From Alphaproteobacteria bacterium (GTDB lineage Bacteria > Pseudomonadota > Alphaproteobacteria > Micavibrionales > Micavibrionaceae), in assembly GCA_016757515.1 (NCBI GenBank), contig JAERIN010000001.1, forward strand, positions 1 through 64,000: DNA of 64,000 bases, in the 5' to 3' direction. The translations under genes were made by a program, and so were the position numbers. Shown here in pieces: positions 34,974-43,596 of this stretch (positions within the stretch are counted from its first letter, which is position 1; the number at the start of each line of letters is the position of its first letter). A model generated the notes under the pieces. The model was given only the letters and a program-made list of their open reading frames with translations. It made no database searches and was not told the origin of the DNA.

Positions 34974-35678
34974 CTATACGGCCCCCTTACCCCCCGTCAA
35001 GGCGGTGACGATGCCGTGCCAGGTGCGCACCTCCTGTGCACTGGGCGCGGCGCGGGCGAGGCAGGCCCGGATGTTGCGTATCATCGCCGGGCGCATGTCC
35101 GCAGAGCGGAAGAAGTGCGCGCGGCCCAGCGCTTCCTCCAGACGGGAGAAGAACCCCTCTAGGTCAGACTGTTGCGCGGGCCTTTCATTGGCCGAAGGCG
35201 CTTGCGGCGCGGCGCGCTGGGCCCACTCATACGCCGCGACCATCACGGCCTGCGCGAGGTTTAGGGAGGTAAAATCGCCCGCCGTGGGGATGTGCACCAG
35301 GGCTGTGGCGCGCGCAACCTCATCATTCGTCAGCCCCTCGCGCTCCGCGCCGAACACCAGGGCGGTTTTGTGCTGCACGGCTGCCATGGCCCCGCGTGGG
35401 GCGAAAAAGGGTTTGGCGATGTCCCGACGCCGGGCCGTGAAAGCATAAACCGCGCGGCAGTCCGCCACAGCATCGGGCAGAGCCGCGCACACCTGCATGT
35501 CCAGGCCGTCCAGCGCACCGGCGGCCATAGCCTGTGCTGCTGGGTGGGGCCAGGAGCCGGGGCGGGGCGCAACCAAGCGCAGCGTTTTTATGCCCCCGCA
35601 CCGCGCCGCCCGCGCCGCAGCGCCGATGTTCTTGGCCAGTTGCGGGCGCACCAGGACGACAACGGGCGCCTCGCTCAC
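34974..35678 (-). CDS. trmJ: TrmJ-type tRNA/rRNA methyltransferase (SpoU family)
   Basis: 234 residues from a GTG overlapping the thrB stop (GTGA); ATG 35696 is an alternative. SPOUT knot motifs are present: VVLVRPQLAKNIGAAARAAR near the N-terminus, TALVFGAEREGLTNDEVARA and IPTAGDFTSLNLAQAVMVAAYE. The C-terminal helical part is short but normal. It probably 2'-O-methylates position 32 of tRNAs. The exact substrate is inferred from the closest family type. Confidence 0.86.
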   Translation of the reverse strand: MSEAPVVVLVRPQLAKNIGAAARAARCGGIKTLRLVAPRPGSWPHPAAQAMAAGALDGLDMQVCAALPDAVADCRAVYAFTARRRDIAKPFFAPRGAMAAVQHKTALVFGAEREGLTNDEVARATALVHIPTAGDFTSLNLAQAVMVAAYEWAQRAAPQAPSANERPAQQSDLEGFFSRLEEALGRAHFFRSADMRPAMIRNIRACLARAAPSAQEVRTWHGIVTALTGGKGAV

Positions 35679-36607
35679 GCCTCCCCCCGTAGGCATAGGA
35701 GTTTGTCTATATATTCACCGGGATCCTTGGGAGTCATCATCGTGGCTGGATCGTGCTGCGTCAGCTCCTCTAGACGGGTTAGGACAAAGCGCAAGGCTGC
35801 CGCGCGGCGCAGGACTGGCAGGGCCGCGCGCTCCGCTTCAGACAGAGGCCGCACGGCCTCATAAGATTCCAGGAACGCAGCCTGCGCCGGCCCCGGACCA
35901 AAGCACCACGCGTTGAGTGTGACGGACAGATCGTAAGCGTAAAAATCTGTGCAAGACATATAGAAGTCTATAACCGCAGCGAGCCCTTCGTCTTCAAAAA
36001 ACACGTTGTCTGGGAACAGATCGGCGTGCACCACCCCTGCGGGCAGGTTCCGTGGCCAGTGCTGCGCGATGTGTACAAGCTCTTCATCCACAAGGGCTCT
36101 GAGACCGCGGCTGTGAAGGCCCATATGGGGTTGGAGCGCATGGGCCATACCAGCAAGGCACGAAGCGCCCATTGGATTCACGCGCCTCTGGGGGAAATCC
36201 GCTGCGGCCAGGTGCAGGCGCGCCGTCAAGGCACCCATTTGCGCACAGTGGTCGGGCGTTAGGTCTGCGTCCAGGATCTCCCGCCCCGGCAGGAAGGGCA
36301 AAAGCACCGCCGGTTTGTCGGCCAGTGTGCGCAGCGCCGCTCCGTCCCGCGCCGTGATGGGTTGCGGGCACGGGATGCCGCGCGCGCCCACATGCGCCAT
36401 GAAGTCCAGGAAGAACGGCGCCTCGGCGGCCTTCATGCGCCGGGGCTCAAACAACGTCAGGATGTAGCGCCCCCGGCTCGTGAAGACGTGGTAGTTCGTG
36501 TTGGACACGCCCTGGGCGATGCCCTCGTGCCGCTCCAGCGCGCCTAGGTCATAGGCCGCGAGAAAGGCCGCGACCTGGGCGCGTGTGAGAGGGGTGTAGA
36601 CGGCCAT
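35675..36607 (-). CDS. thrB: Homoserine kinase (APH-fold ThrB)
   Basis: 310 residues of the alphaproteobacterial ThrB type, which has an aminoglycoside-phosphotransferase fold rather than the GHMP fold. It begins MAVYTPLTRAQVAAFLAAYD, with GIAQGVSNTNYHVFTSRGRY for ATP and HADLFPDNVFFEDEGLAAVIDFYMSC carrying the catalytic Asp and metal ligands. It phosphorylates homoserine on the way to threonine. It is followed by trmJ with overlap. Confidence 0.9.
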   Translation of the reverse strand: MAVYTPLTRAQVAAFLAAYDLGALERHEGIAQGVSNTNYHVFTSRGRYILTLFEPRRMKAAEAPFFLDFMAHVGARGIPCPQPITARDGAALRTLADKPAVLLPFLPGREILDADLTPDHCAQMGALTARLHLAAADFPQRRVNPMGASCLAGMAHALQPHMGLHSRGLRALVDEELVHIAQHWPRNLPAGVVHADLFPDNVFFEDEGLAAVIDFYMSCTDFYAYDLSVTLNAWCFGPGPAQAAFLESYEAVRPLSEAERAALPVLRRAAALRFVLTRLEELTQHDPATMMTPKDPGEYIDKLLCLRGEA

Positions 36608-36662
36608 GGGCCAGACGTAGCACCACCGGCCTCATACCTCCAGACACCGTCCTGCGCTCGTT

Positions 36663-39557
36663 TCACCCCAACGCCGCATCCACGATGGCCTTCTGCTCCG
36701 CCATATGCCGGGCCATGAGTCCGGTGGCGGGCGCGGCGGCGGCGGGCCGCCCGATGTAGCGGGGGCGGCGGCCGTCAAGGCCTTCAATCAAAGGGGCCAC
36801 AAAGGTCCACGCGCCCTGATTTTGGGGCTCTTCCTGGCACCACACGACCTCTGCCCGCGCGTGCCGCCCGATTTCCTTGGCCAAAGCGTCTGCGGGGAAG
36901 GGGTAGAGCTGCTCCACGCGGATTAAGGCGACATCGCGGGTTCCCCGCGCCCGCCGAGTCTCCAGCAGGTCATAATAGACCTTTCCGGAACACAGCACCA
37001 CCCGCCGGACCTTGTGCAGTGTGCCGTTGTCATCGTCCCACAGGAAGCGGTGAAAGGCGGAGTCGCCGGTGAGGTCCGCCAGGGGGGAGGTGGCCAATTT
37101 GTGGCGGAGCAGGCTTTTGGGCGTGAAGAGGATGAGGGGCTTGCGGAAATCCCGGTGCATCTGCCGCCGCAGGGCGTGAAAATAGTTCGCCGGGGTAGTG
37201 CAGTTGCACACCTGCCAGTTGTCCTCGGCGGAGAGCTGGAGGAAGCGCTCCACACGGGCGGAGGAGTGTTCTGGCCCCTGTCCCTCGTATCCGTGGGGGA
37301 GGAGCAGGACAAGGCCCGACATTTGGCCCCACTTGCTCTCCCCGGCGGCCAGGAACTGATCAATGTGCACTTGTGCGCCGTTGGCGAAGTCTCCGAATTG
37401 CGCTTCCCACAGCACCAGGGCGTGCGGATCGGCCAGGGTGTAGCCGTATTCAAAGCCCGCCACGGCGGCCTCGGACAGGGGGCTGTCGTGGATGTGGAAC
37501 AGGCCGTTGCCCCGGCGCTCTGGCTTGCGTCCACTGGGGATTAGGCCGATATGCGCAAGCGGTATGTGTTTGGCCTCTGTTTCTTGATCGTACCATATGG
37601 CGTGTCTCTGGCTGAAGGTCCCCCGGCCCACGTCCTGGCCTGAGAGGCGCACGATATGCTCCTCCGTCACCAGGCTGCCCATGGCCAGGGCCTCCGCCGT
37701 GGCCCAGTCTAGGGGCGCGTCACCGGAGAGCATGTTTTCTTTTGCTTTCAAGAGCCTCAGCAGCTTGCGGTTCGCCCTGAATCCCTCCGGCACGGTGGTC
37801 AGGGCCCGGCCCACGCTCTCCAGCACTTCTGGCGCGACGGCCGTGGTTCCTCGGCGAGGCCCCGCGCCGGGCCGCGTTAGGCCTTTCCACGCGCCACCGA
37901 ACATGTCTGGGCTTTCTGGGGCGTAGTGCTCTGTGTCTGCAAACGCGGCTTCAAGCGCCGCCACCGCTTCGCTCTCCATGGCTTCTGCTCTGGCTTGGTC
38001 CAGCACGCCCTCGGCCACAAGGTGTCGCGCGTAGAGCGCCCGTGAGGTCTCTGAGGCTGCAATCTTGGTGTACATGCGGGGCTGAGTGAACATAGGCTCG
38101 TCCCCCTCGTTGTGGCCAAAGCGGCGGTAGCACACGATGTCTACCACCACGTCCCGGCCAAAGGTCTGCCGGAACTCTGTGGCGATGCGGGCTACGTGCA
38201 CCACGGCCTCTGGGTCATCCCCGTTGACGTGGAAAATGGGCGCTCCCAGCATCTTGGCCACGTCCGTGGGGTACGGCCCGCTGCGGGTGTATTGCGGCAT
38301 GGTGGTGAAGCCGATTTGGTTGTTCACTACGATGTGGATGGTCCCCCCCACGCGGTAGCCGGGGAGCTCCGAGATCATAAGGGTTTCTGCAATAATCCCC
38401 TGCCCGGCGAAGGCCGCGTCCCCGTGGAGCAGAAGGGGCATGACGCCCTTGCCCCCCCGGTCTAGGGCCCGAACCTGCTTGGCCCGGACGCTGCCCTCCA
38501 CCACCGGGTTCACGGCCTCTAGGTGAGAGGGGTTGGGCACGAGAGACAGGCACACCAGGTTCTCGTCAAACGTGCGACAGCCAGAGGCCCCCAGATGGTA
38601 CTTGACGTCGCCAGAGCCCAAAATGTCCTCCCCCGCGCGTGGGCCGCCCCGGAACTCTGAGAATATGGCCGTCATGGGCTTGTTCAGCACGTGCGCGAGG
38701 ACGTTTAGGCGCCCCCGGTGAGACATACCGATGACGACCTCTTTGAGTCCCAGCTGCCCCCCCCGCTTCATGATCTGTTCTATAGCCGGGATAAGGACCT
38801 CTCCCCCGTCCAGGCCAAAGCGCTTTGTGCCGGGGTATTTCTTGTGCAGGAAAGACTCAAACAGCTCGGCTTCCGTCAGCCGCTTCAAGATCGCCTGCTT
38901 GCCCGTATGGGTGAAGTCCGTCTTGTTGCGCGGCTCCTCAATCCGCCGCTGTATCCAGCTTTTCTCCGCCGGGTCATAGAGGTGCAGGAACTCCACCCCG
39001 ATTTTGCCGCAGTACGTCTGCCGGACGACATCCAGGATCTCCGTCAGGGTCCCGTGCTCCATGCCCAGCACGCCGTCCAGGAAGATGGGACGGGTGTAGT
39101 CTGCACCGGTGAAGCCGTAGTGCGCCGGGTCCAGCTCTGGGTGGTAGCCAGGATCCTTCAGGCCCAGGGGGTCCAGGTCTGCCAAGAGGTGCCCGCGTGC
39201 GCGGTAGGCCCGGATGAGCATGAGGGCCCGGACGGAGTCCAGCGCGGTGGCCCGGGCCTCTTGGGTGATGGGCCCCGCGCGCGGGGCGGCAGAGGCCTCC
39301 AGCGCGCGGCTGGTCTCCCCGGCCATGCCCGCGCCCGCGCCCAGGCGGTCAAAGCTCTGGGGCGTGACCCGCCGCGCTGGTGGGGTCCAGGATGCCCCTG
39401 CCATGTCTCTAAGCAGCGCGGCCTGCGTCGTGGGCAGGGCATCAAACACCGCCCGCCAGCTCTCGTCCACCTTGGTCGGCGCGGCCAGATAGCGCGCGTA
39501 CATCTGCGCCACATACGCCGCGTTTGTGCCGGTCAGAATGTCTTCAATTTGGGTCAT
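36663..39557 (-). CDS. sucA: 2-oxoglutarate dehydrogenase E1 component
   Basis: 964 residues from ATG 39557 (MTQIEDILTGTNAAYVAQMY). It has the small N-terminal segment for E2 binding, RALMLIRAYRARGHLLADLDPLGL, GMSHRGRLNVLAHVLNKP, LVCLSLVPNPSHLEAVNPVVEG, HGDAAFAGQGIIAETLMISE and the ThDP motif GDDPEAVVHVA...DIVCYRRFGHNEGDEP. It decarboxylates 2-oxoglutarate in the TCA cycle. The usual partner sucB, which often follows directly, is not adjacent. Confidence 0.96.
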   Translation of the reverse strand: MTQIEDILTGTNAAYVAQMYARYLAAPTKVDESWRAVFDALPTTQAALLRDMAGASWTPPARRVTPQSFDRLGAGAGMAGETSRALEASAAPRAGPITQEARATALDSVRALMLIRAYRARGHLLADLDPLGLKDPGYHPELDPAHYGFTGADYTRPIFLDGVLGMEHGTLTEILDVVRQTYCGKIGVEFLHLYDPAEKSWIQRRIEEPRNKTDFTHTGKQAILKRLTEAELFESFLHKKYPGTKRFGLDGGEVLIPAIEQIMKRGGQLGLKEVVIGMSHRGRLNVLAHVLNKPMTAIFSEFRGGPRAGEDILGSGDVKYHLGASGCRTFDENLVCLSLVPNPSHLEAVNPVVEGSVRAKQVRALDRGGKGVMPLLLHGDAAFAGQGIIAETLMISELPGYRVGGTIHIVVNNQIGFTTMPQYTRSGPYPTDVAKMLGAPIFHVNGDDPEAVVHVARIATEFRQTFGRDVVVDIVCYRRFGHNEGDEPMFTQPRMYTKIAASETSRALYARHLVAEGVLDQARAEAMESEAVAALEAAFADTEHYAPESPDMFGGAWKGLTRPGAGPRRGTTAVAPEVLESVGRALTTVPEGFRANRKLLRLLKAKENMLSGDAPLDWATAEALAMGSLVTEEHIVRLSGQDVGRGTFSQRHAIWYDQETEAKHIPLAHIGLIPSGRKPERRGNGLFHIHDSPLSEAAVAGFEYGYTLADPHALVLWEAQFGDFANGAQVHIDQFLAAGESKWGQMSGLVLLLPHGYEGQGPEHSSARVERFLQLSAEDNWQVCNCTTPANYFHALRRQMHRDFRKPLILFTPKSLLRHKLATSPLADLTGDSAFHRFLWDDDNGTLHKVRRVVLCSGKVYYDLLETRRARGTRDVALIRVEQLYPFPADALAKEIGRHARAEVVWCQEEPQNQGAWTFVAPLIEGLDGRRPRYIGRPAAAAPATGLMARHMAEQKAIVDAALG

Positions 39558-39619
39558 AAGGCGCATACTAGCCTAGCACCCTATGCGAATAAATGGGGCC
39601 TGCGCACGACTAAGGGCCG

Positions 39620-40033
39620 TTAAGGGCCGTCGCGGCGGACGATGGCGGGCTCGGGCCTGTGCTGTTCCGCCGTCTCGCCCAGAGGAGGGCTATAGGCGCT
39701 CCCCTCCGGCTGGCTTGGCCCACAAAACAGCCAGTAAACGGCTTCTGGCTTGAGGCCTTTGGTGGCGAGCGCCTCACCCCAGGACCGCCCCGTGTCGTGG
39801 AGGCGCACGATCATAGCCCACTGATGCAAGAGCAAAAGAAGGGCGCACGCCACGACGAGCGCCCACTTAAACCAGGTTGCGTACGTGGCCAAAGTCGCTT
39901 TGCGGGCAAGATCCGTCTCAGACTCCACGCGGGCCTCCACAAACCCCAAAACGAAATAGAAAGCCAAAAAAGCCGCCGCGCAGGAGAGCACAACGGCCAT
40001 GTACTGCACACGGTTGATGCGTTTTGGCGGCAT
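39620..40033 (-). CDS. Small membrane protein, DUF805-like
   Basis: 137 residues with two clear membrane helices (about 10-32, [20 protein letters not shown], and 55-75, [20 protein letters not shown]). The GRxxR-type start ([11 protein letters not shown]) and the [15 protein letters not shown] segment resemble DUF805. The C-terminal tail is hydrophilic. Its start overlaps the 5' leader of the divergent cobS-like gene. Function unknown. Confidence 0.6.
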   Translation of the reverse strand: MPPKRINRVQYMAVVLSCAAAFLAFYFVLGFVEARVESETDLARKATLATYATWFKWALVVACALLLLLHQWAMIVRLHDTGRSWGEALATKGLKPEAVYWLFCGPSQPEGSAYSPPLGETAEQHRPEPAIVRRDGP

Positions 40034-40101
40034 GTGCTGAGGACACTACCCCCTTCATCGCCCTTGGCACAACGCCCCACAGGCCCTATGTTGGCCGCAT
40101 T

Positions 40102-41097
40102 ATGGCGCAACAGCCCGACGCACCCCCCCCGCTCTACGGCCTGTCCACCATTCCGGATTCGGAGGTGGACCCAAAGGCAGTTTTTGGCGTGACTGTCCCG
40201 TGGCGCGTGCCGGCGTTCTCCGCTCCACCGGGTATAGCCGTGCCGGAGGTGGACCAGGCCTACCGCTTTGACCCGGACACGACTCTGACCATCCTCGCGG
40301 GCTTCGCGCACAATCGGCGCGCCCTTATCCAGGGTTGGCACGGTACGGGTAAGTCCACGCATATCGAGCAGGTGGCCGCCCGCCTGAACTGGCCGTGCTT
40401 GCGAATCAACCTGGACTCCCACGTCTCGCGCATGGACCTTTTGGGCAAAGACACTATTGTCCTGCGCGAGGGCAAGCAGGTGACGCAGTACATGGAGGGT
40501 CTGTTGCCCTGGGCGGTGCAGCGCCCGGTTGCGCTGGTCCTGGACGAGTACGACGCCGGGCGCCCGGACGTCATGTTTGTTATCCAGCGCCTCCTTGAGG
40601 ACAACGGGTGCCTGACCCTGCTGGACCAGAACCGGGTCATCCGCCCGCACCCGGCATTTCGGCTGTTCGCCACGGCAAACACCGTGGGCCTGGGGGACGC
40701 CTCGGGCCTCTACCACGGCACGCAGGCGCTCAACCAGGCGCAGCTGGACCGGTGGCACATCGTCACGACCTTGAACTACCTGCCAGAGGACGCGGAGGTC
40801 GCCATCATCTGCGCCCGGGTGCCCGACCTGGGCGAGGAGGACGCCTGCCGGATGGTCCGCGTTGCGGACCTCACGCGGCAGGGCTTCGCGGCAGGGGACA
40901 TCTCCACCGTCATGTCGCCCCGCACCGTCCTCACCTGGGCCGAGAACGCGACCCTGTTCGGCGGGGACTGGGCCCAGGGCTTCCGCACAGCCTTTTGGAA
41001 CCGCTGCGACGAGGCCGAGCGCCCCATCGTGGCCGAGTACTACCAAAGGGCGATGGGGGAGCATCTAGACTGTAAAGGAGAAAACCCATGTGGATGA
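40102..41097 (+). CDS. cobS: CobS-like AAA+ ATPase (cobaltochelatase type)
   Basis: 331 residues from ATG 40102. [20 protein letters not shown] at the N-terminus is followed by Walker [38 protein letters not shown], Walker [12 protein letters not shown] and the [20 protein letters not shown] sensor region. With CobT, CobS forms the ATPase of aerobic cobaltochelatase, or acts as a MoxR-like chaperone. The last nine residues (DCKGENPCG) are encoded by the ribosome binding site and start of the Mrr gene, so the original C-terminus seems to have been replaced. cobT is not here. Confidence 0.88.
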   Translation: MAQQPDAPPPLYGLSTIPDSEVDPKAVFGVTVPWRVPAFSAPPGIAVPEVDQAYRFDPDTTLTILAGFAHNRRALIQGWHGTGKSTHIEQVAARLNWPCLRINLDSHVSRMDLLGKDTIVLREGKQVTQYMEGLLPWAVQRPVALVLDEYDAGRPDVMFVIQRLLEDNGCLTLLDQNRVIRPHPAFRLFATANTVGLGDASGLYHGTQALNQAQLDRWHIVTTLNYLPEDAEVAIICARVPDLGEEDACRMVRVADLTRQGFAAGDISTVMSPRTVLTWAENATLFGGDWAQGFRTAFWNRCDEAERPIVAEYYQRAMGEHLDCKGENPCG

Positions 41098-42077
41098 TAC
41101 GCAGTGACGGCGGTCGCCTTGCGCAAGAATTCATAGAACGCGGAGTGGTGAGCGTTGGCTGGGAAGACATGGAGTCTCTCCAGCCTCTGGCATCGCGAGA
41201 GCAGATGATTGCCAAGGTGCAGGCCACCTGGCCGGGCTATAAGCCTATGAAGGCTGTGGTTGTTGGGAGCCAACTTCACAAGTTTGCCCACGCGATCCGT
41301 CCTGGCGACCGCGTGGCGACCTATGACCCCTCGGCCCGTACCTATCACCTGGGCACTGTGGAGGGGTCCTATATCTACGACCCTGCCGGGCCTATAGGGC
41401 TAAGGAACCAGAGGCGCGTGCGCTGGACGCACCAGGTCGGGCGCGATGGTCTGTCCGTCCCGACCAAAAACTCTCTGGGCGCCATCCTCACTGTCTTTGA
41501 AGTGCCGGAGGCCGCTGTGCGTGAGATAGACGCAGCCATAAGCGGCGAGGCAGTGCCCTCGCAGGATTTTCCGCAAGACCAGAATGCCGCAGTAGATGAA
41601 GGCGAGCTTCTGGAGGATCTACGCACAAAGGCGCGTGAGTTCATCAAGGATAGGCTCGTAAAACTGGACTGGGAGGAGATGCAAGAGCTGGTGGCCGGGG
41701 CTCTACGCGCCATGGGCTACAAGACGCAGGTCTCGCACCCTGGAAGCGATCGCGGCAAGGATATTATCGCCTCGCCCGATGGGCTGGGCCTGGAGCAGCC
41801 CAGGATTGTGGTGGAGGTCAAACACCGGCCCAACTCACAAATGGGCTCGCACGAGGTGCGCAGTTTTCTGGGCGGGCGGCACAAGGACGATAAGGGGCTG
41901 TATGTAAGCACGGGTGGCTTTTCCAAAGAGGCCCGGTATGAGGCCGAGCGGGCCTCTATTCCTCTCACGCTTATAGATATAGATGATCTTGTGGAGCTTG
42001 TGTTGGTCAACTACGAGGCCATGGACATGGAATCCCGCGCTCTCCTGCCCCTGACCAAAATCTGGTGGCCTGCGTAG
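41088..42077 (+). CDS. Mrr-type restriction endonuclease
   Basis: 329 residues with AAAGGAG upstream. The C-terminal half has the Mrr catalytic pattern: [32 protein letters not shown]..., IVVEVKHR, and [20 protein letters not shown] near the end. D...(E)VK and the later helix fit a PD-(D/E)XK fold. The N-terminal ~150 residues ([49 protein letters not shown]) look like an EVE/PUA-like modified-base reader, by inference. Such proteins cut modified foreign DNA. It overlaps the cobS end by 10 bases. Confidence 0.82.
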   Translation: MWMIRSDGGRLAQEFIERGVVSVGWEDMESLQPLASREQMIAKVQATWPGYKPMKAVVVGSQLHKFAHAIRPGDRVATYDPSARTYHLGTVEGSYIYDPAGPIGLRNQRRVRWTHQVGRDGLSVPTKNSLGAILTVFEVPEAAVREIDAAISGEAVPSQDFPQDQNAAVDEGELLEDLRTKAREFIKDRLVKLDWEEMQELVAGALRAMGYKTQVSHPGSDRGKDIIASPDGLGLEQPRIVVEVKHRPNSQMGSHEVRSFLGGRHKDDKGLYVSTGGFSKEARYEAERASIPLTLIDIDDLVELVLVNYEAMDMESRALLPLTKIWWPA

Positions 42078-42105
42078 GGGCGTGAGAGCACCTAACATTT
42101 CCCCC

Positions 42106-42134
42106 TTGCGCGGGGGGCGGGGGGTGTGTATAAG
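42106..42134 (+). promoter_or_regulatory. Promoter for rpsF-rpsR-rplI
   Basis: TTGCGC (42106-42111), a 17-base very G-rich spacer, then TATAAG (42129-42134). It lies about 90 bases before the rpsF ATG. Confidence 0.5.
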
Positions 42135-42221
42135 CCTCCCTGACCTTGCTGGCGGCGCGTGCCCGTCGGCTGCCCCCCGGCTCGTGAGGGCCGGGACAAA
42201 CCGAGAGGAGGATCGCTGGCC

Positions 42222-42590
42222 ATGCCGGTGTATGAGACTGTTTTTATCGCGCGGCAGGACTTGGGCGAGGCCCAGGTGGAGGAGCTGTCGGTGGCCCTGC
42301 AGAAGGTCATCACCGACCAGGGCGGCAAGATCCTCAAGACGGAGTCCTGGGGCCTGCGCACCCTTGCTTATCGCATCAATAAGAACCGCCGTGGGCACTA
42401 CGTCCTGATAGAGCACGAGACTCCCGGCGTGGCCGTGGCGGAGCTGGAGCGGCAGATGCGCCTCAACGAGGATGTGCTGCGCGCCCTGACTGTGAAGTTG
42501 GAGGCCCCGTCCACCGCTCCCTCGCCCATCATCGCCCGACGCGAGAGGGACGACGACCACAAAGACACCCGCAAGAGGGAGGCAGCGTAA
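42222..42590 (+). CDS. rpsF: Ribosomal protein bS6
   Basis: 122 residues from ATG 42222, placed by GAGAGGAGG upstream. [55 protein letters not shown] and [15 protein letters not shown] are the S6 pattern. The C-terminal tail is charged ([17 protein letters not shown]), as in other alphaproteobacteria. It is first in the conserved rpsF-rpsR-rplI operon. Confidence 0.97.
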   Translation: MPVYETVFIARQDLGEAQVEELSVALQKVITDQGGKILKTESWGLRTLAYRINKNRRGHYVLIEHETPGVAVAELERQMRLNEDVLRALTVKLEAPSTAPSPIIARRERDDDHKDTRKREAA

Positions 42591-42595
42591 GACTC

Positions 42596-42871
42596 ATGAC
42601 GGCCACAAACGCCCCCACCGCAAAGCGCCCCTTTTTCCGCCGCCCGAAGTCTTGCCCCTTCTCGGGCGAGGGTGCACAGACCATAGACTGGAAGGACCCC
42701 CGGACCCTCCTGCGCTATATCTCTGAGCGGGGCAAAATCACCCCCAGCCGGATGACCTATGTGTCCGCCAAAAAGCAGCGGGCTCTTGCGCGGGCCATCA
42801 AGCGCGCGCGGTTCATGGGCCTCATGCCCTATCTCCGGTCCGAGGCGGAGCCCCTCCGGCGCAGCAGCTAG
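42596..42871 (+). CDS. rpsR: Ribosomal protein bS18
   Basis: 91 residues: [24 protein letters not shown], then [45 protein letters not shown]. It binds next to bS6 on the 30S platform, and the genes are five bases apart. It keeps a Cys (SCPFSG) as in many alphaproteobacterial S18 proteins. Confidence 0.97.
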   Translation: MTATNAPTAKRPFFRRPKSCPFSGEGAQTIDWKDPRTLLRYISERGKITPSRMTYVSAKKQRALARAIKRARFMGLMPYLRSEAEPLRRSS

Positions 42872-42886
42872 AAAGGACGCACGGCC

Positions 42887-43486
42887 ATGGCCGCAACAGA
42901 ACTCATCCTTCTCCAGCGTGTGGACAAGCTGGGCGCCATGGGAGACCTCGTGCGCGTCCGTCCCGGTTACGCCCGCAACTGCCTTCTGCCGCAGGGGAAG
43001 GCCCTGCGCGCTACACCCGCGAACAAGGCCTATTTTGAGGCGCAGCGCGCCCGGCTGGAGGCCGAGGATGCCGCCCGCCGCGACGCCGCCGCCGGACAGG
43101 GTGCAGAGCTGGAGGGGGCCCTCATAACCCTTATCCGCCAGGCCGGGGAGCGGGGGCAGCTCTACGGTTCCGTCACCGCCCGGGACATCGCCGCCGCCTT
43201 GTCCGAGCAGGCAGGTCACGCGGTGGGCCGCGCCCAGGTGGACCTGAAGGCCGGCATCCGCTCCATCGGCCTGTTCCCCGTGGAGATCTCCCTCCATCCT
43301 GAGGTCCGTGCGATCGTGACGGTGAACATAGCCCGCACCCCTGCCGAGGGGGAGATGCAGGCCAAGACGGGCCGGGCCGCCATCTCCGCGGATGACGAAG
43401 AGGAGCGGGCCTCTCAGCCGGAACAATGGCACGCAAAAGAAGAACAGCCCGACGCTGAAGAGGCCGCCGCCTCGTCCGCAGCGTAG
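42887..43486 (+). CDS. rplI: Ribosomal protein bL9
   Basis: 199 residues. The L9 N-terminal domain is ELILLQRVDKLGAMGDLVRVRPGYARNCLLPQGKALRAT. The long connecting helix and C-terminal domain (LYGSVTARDIAAALSEQAGH, IRSIGLFPVEISLHPEVRAIVTVNI) follow. An acidic tail (SADDEEERASQPEQWHAKEE...) extends beyond the usual end, typical of alphaproteobacteria. It is third in the rpsF operon. Confidence 0.97.
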   Translation: MAATELILLQRVDKLGAMGDLVRVRPGYARNCLLPQGKALRATPANKAYFEAQRARLEAEDAARRDAAAGQGAELEGALITLIRQAGERGQLYGSVTARDIAAALSEQAGHAVGRAQVDLKAGIRSIGLFPVEISLHPEVRAIVTVNIARTPAEGEMQAKTGRAAISADDEEERASQPEQWHAKEEQPDAEEAAASSAA

Positions 43487-43596
43487 GGGCCCCCATTGGG
43501 GAATCGCCCTAGACTCTGGCGTAGCCGCGGGGCCCGCTCTGCCGCTGCATAGGCAGTCCGCAGTCCCCCGCTGCGGCCGGCCCTTGGGCATGCCTT

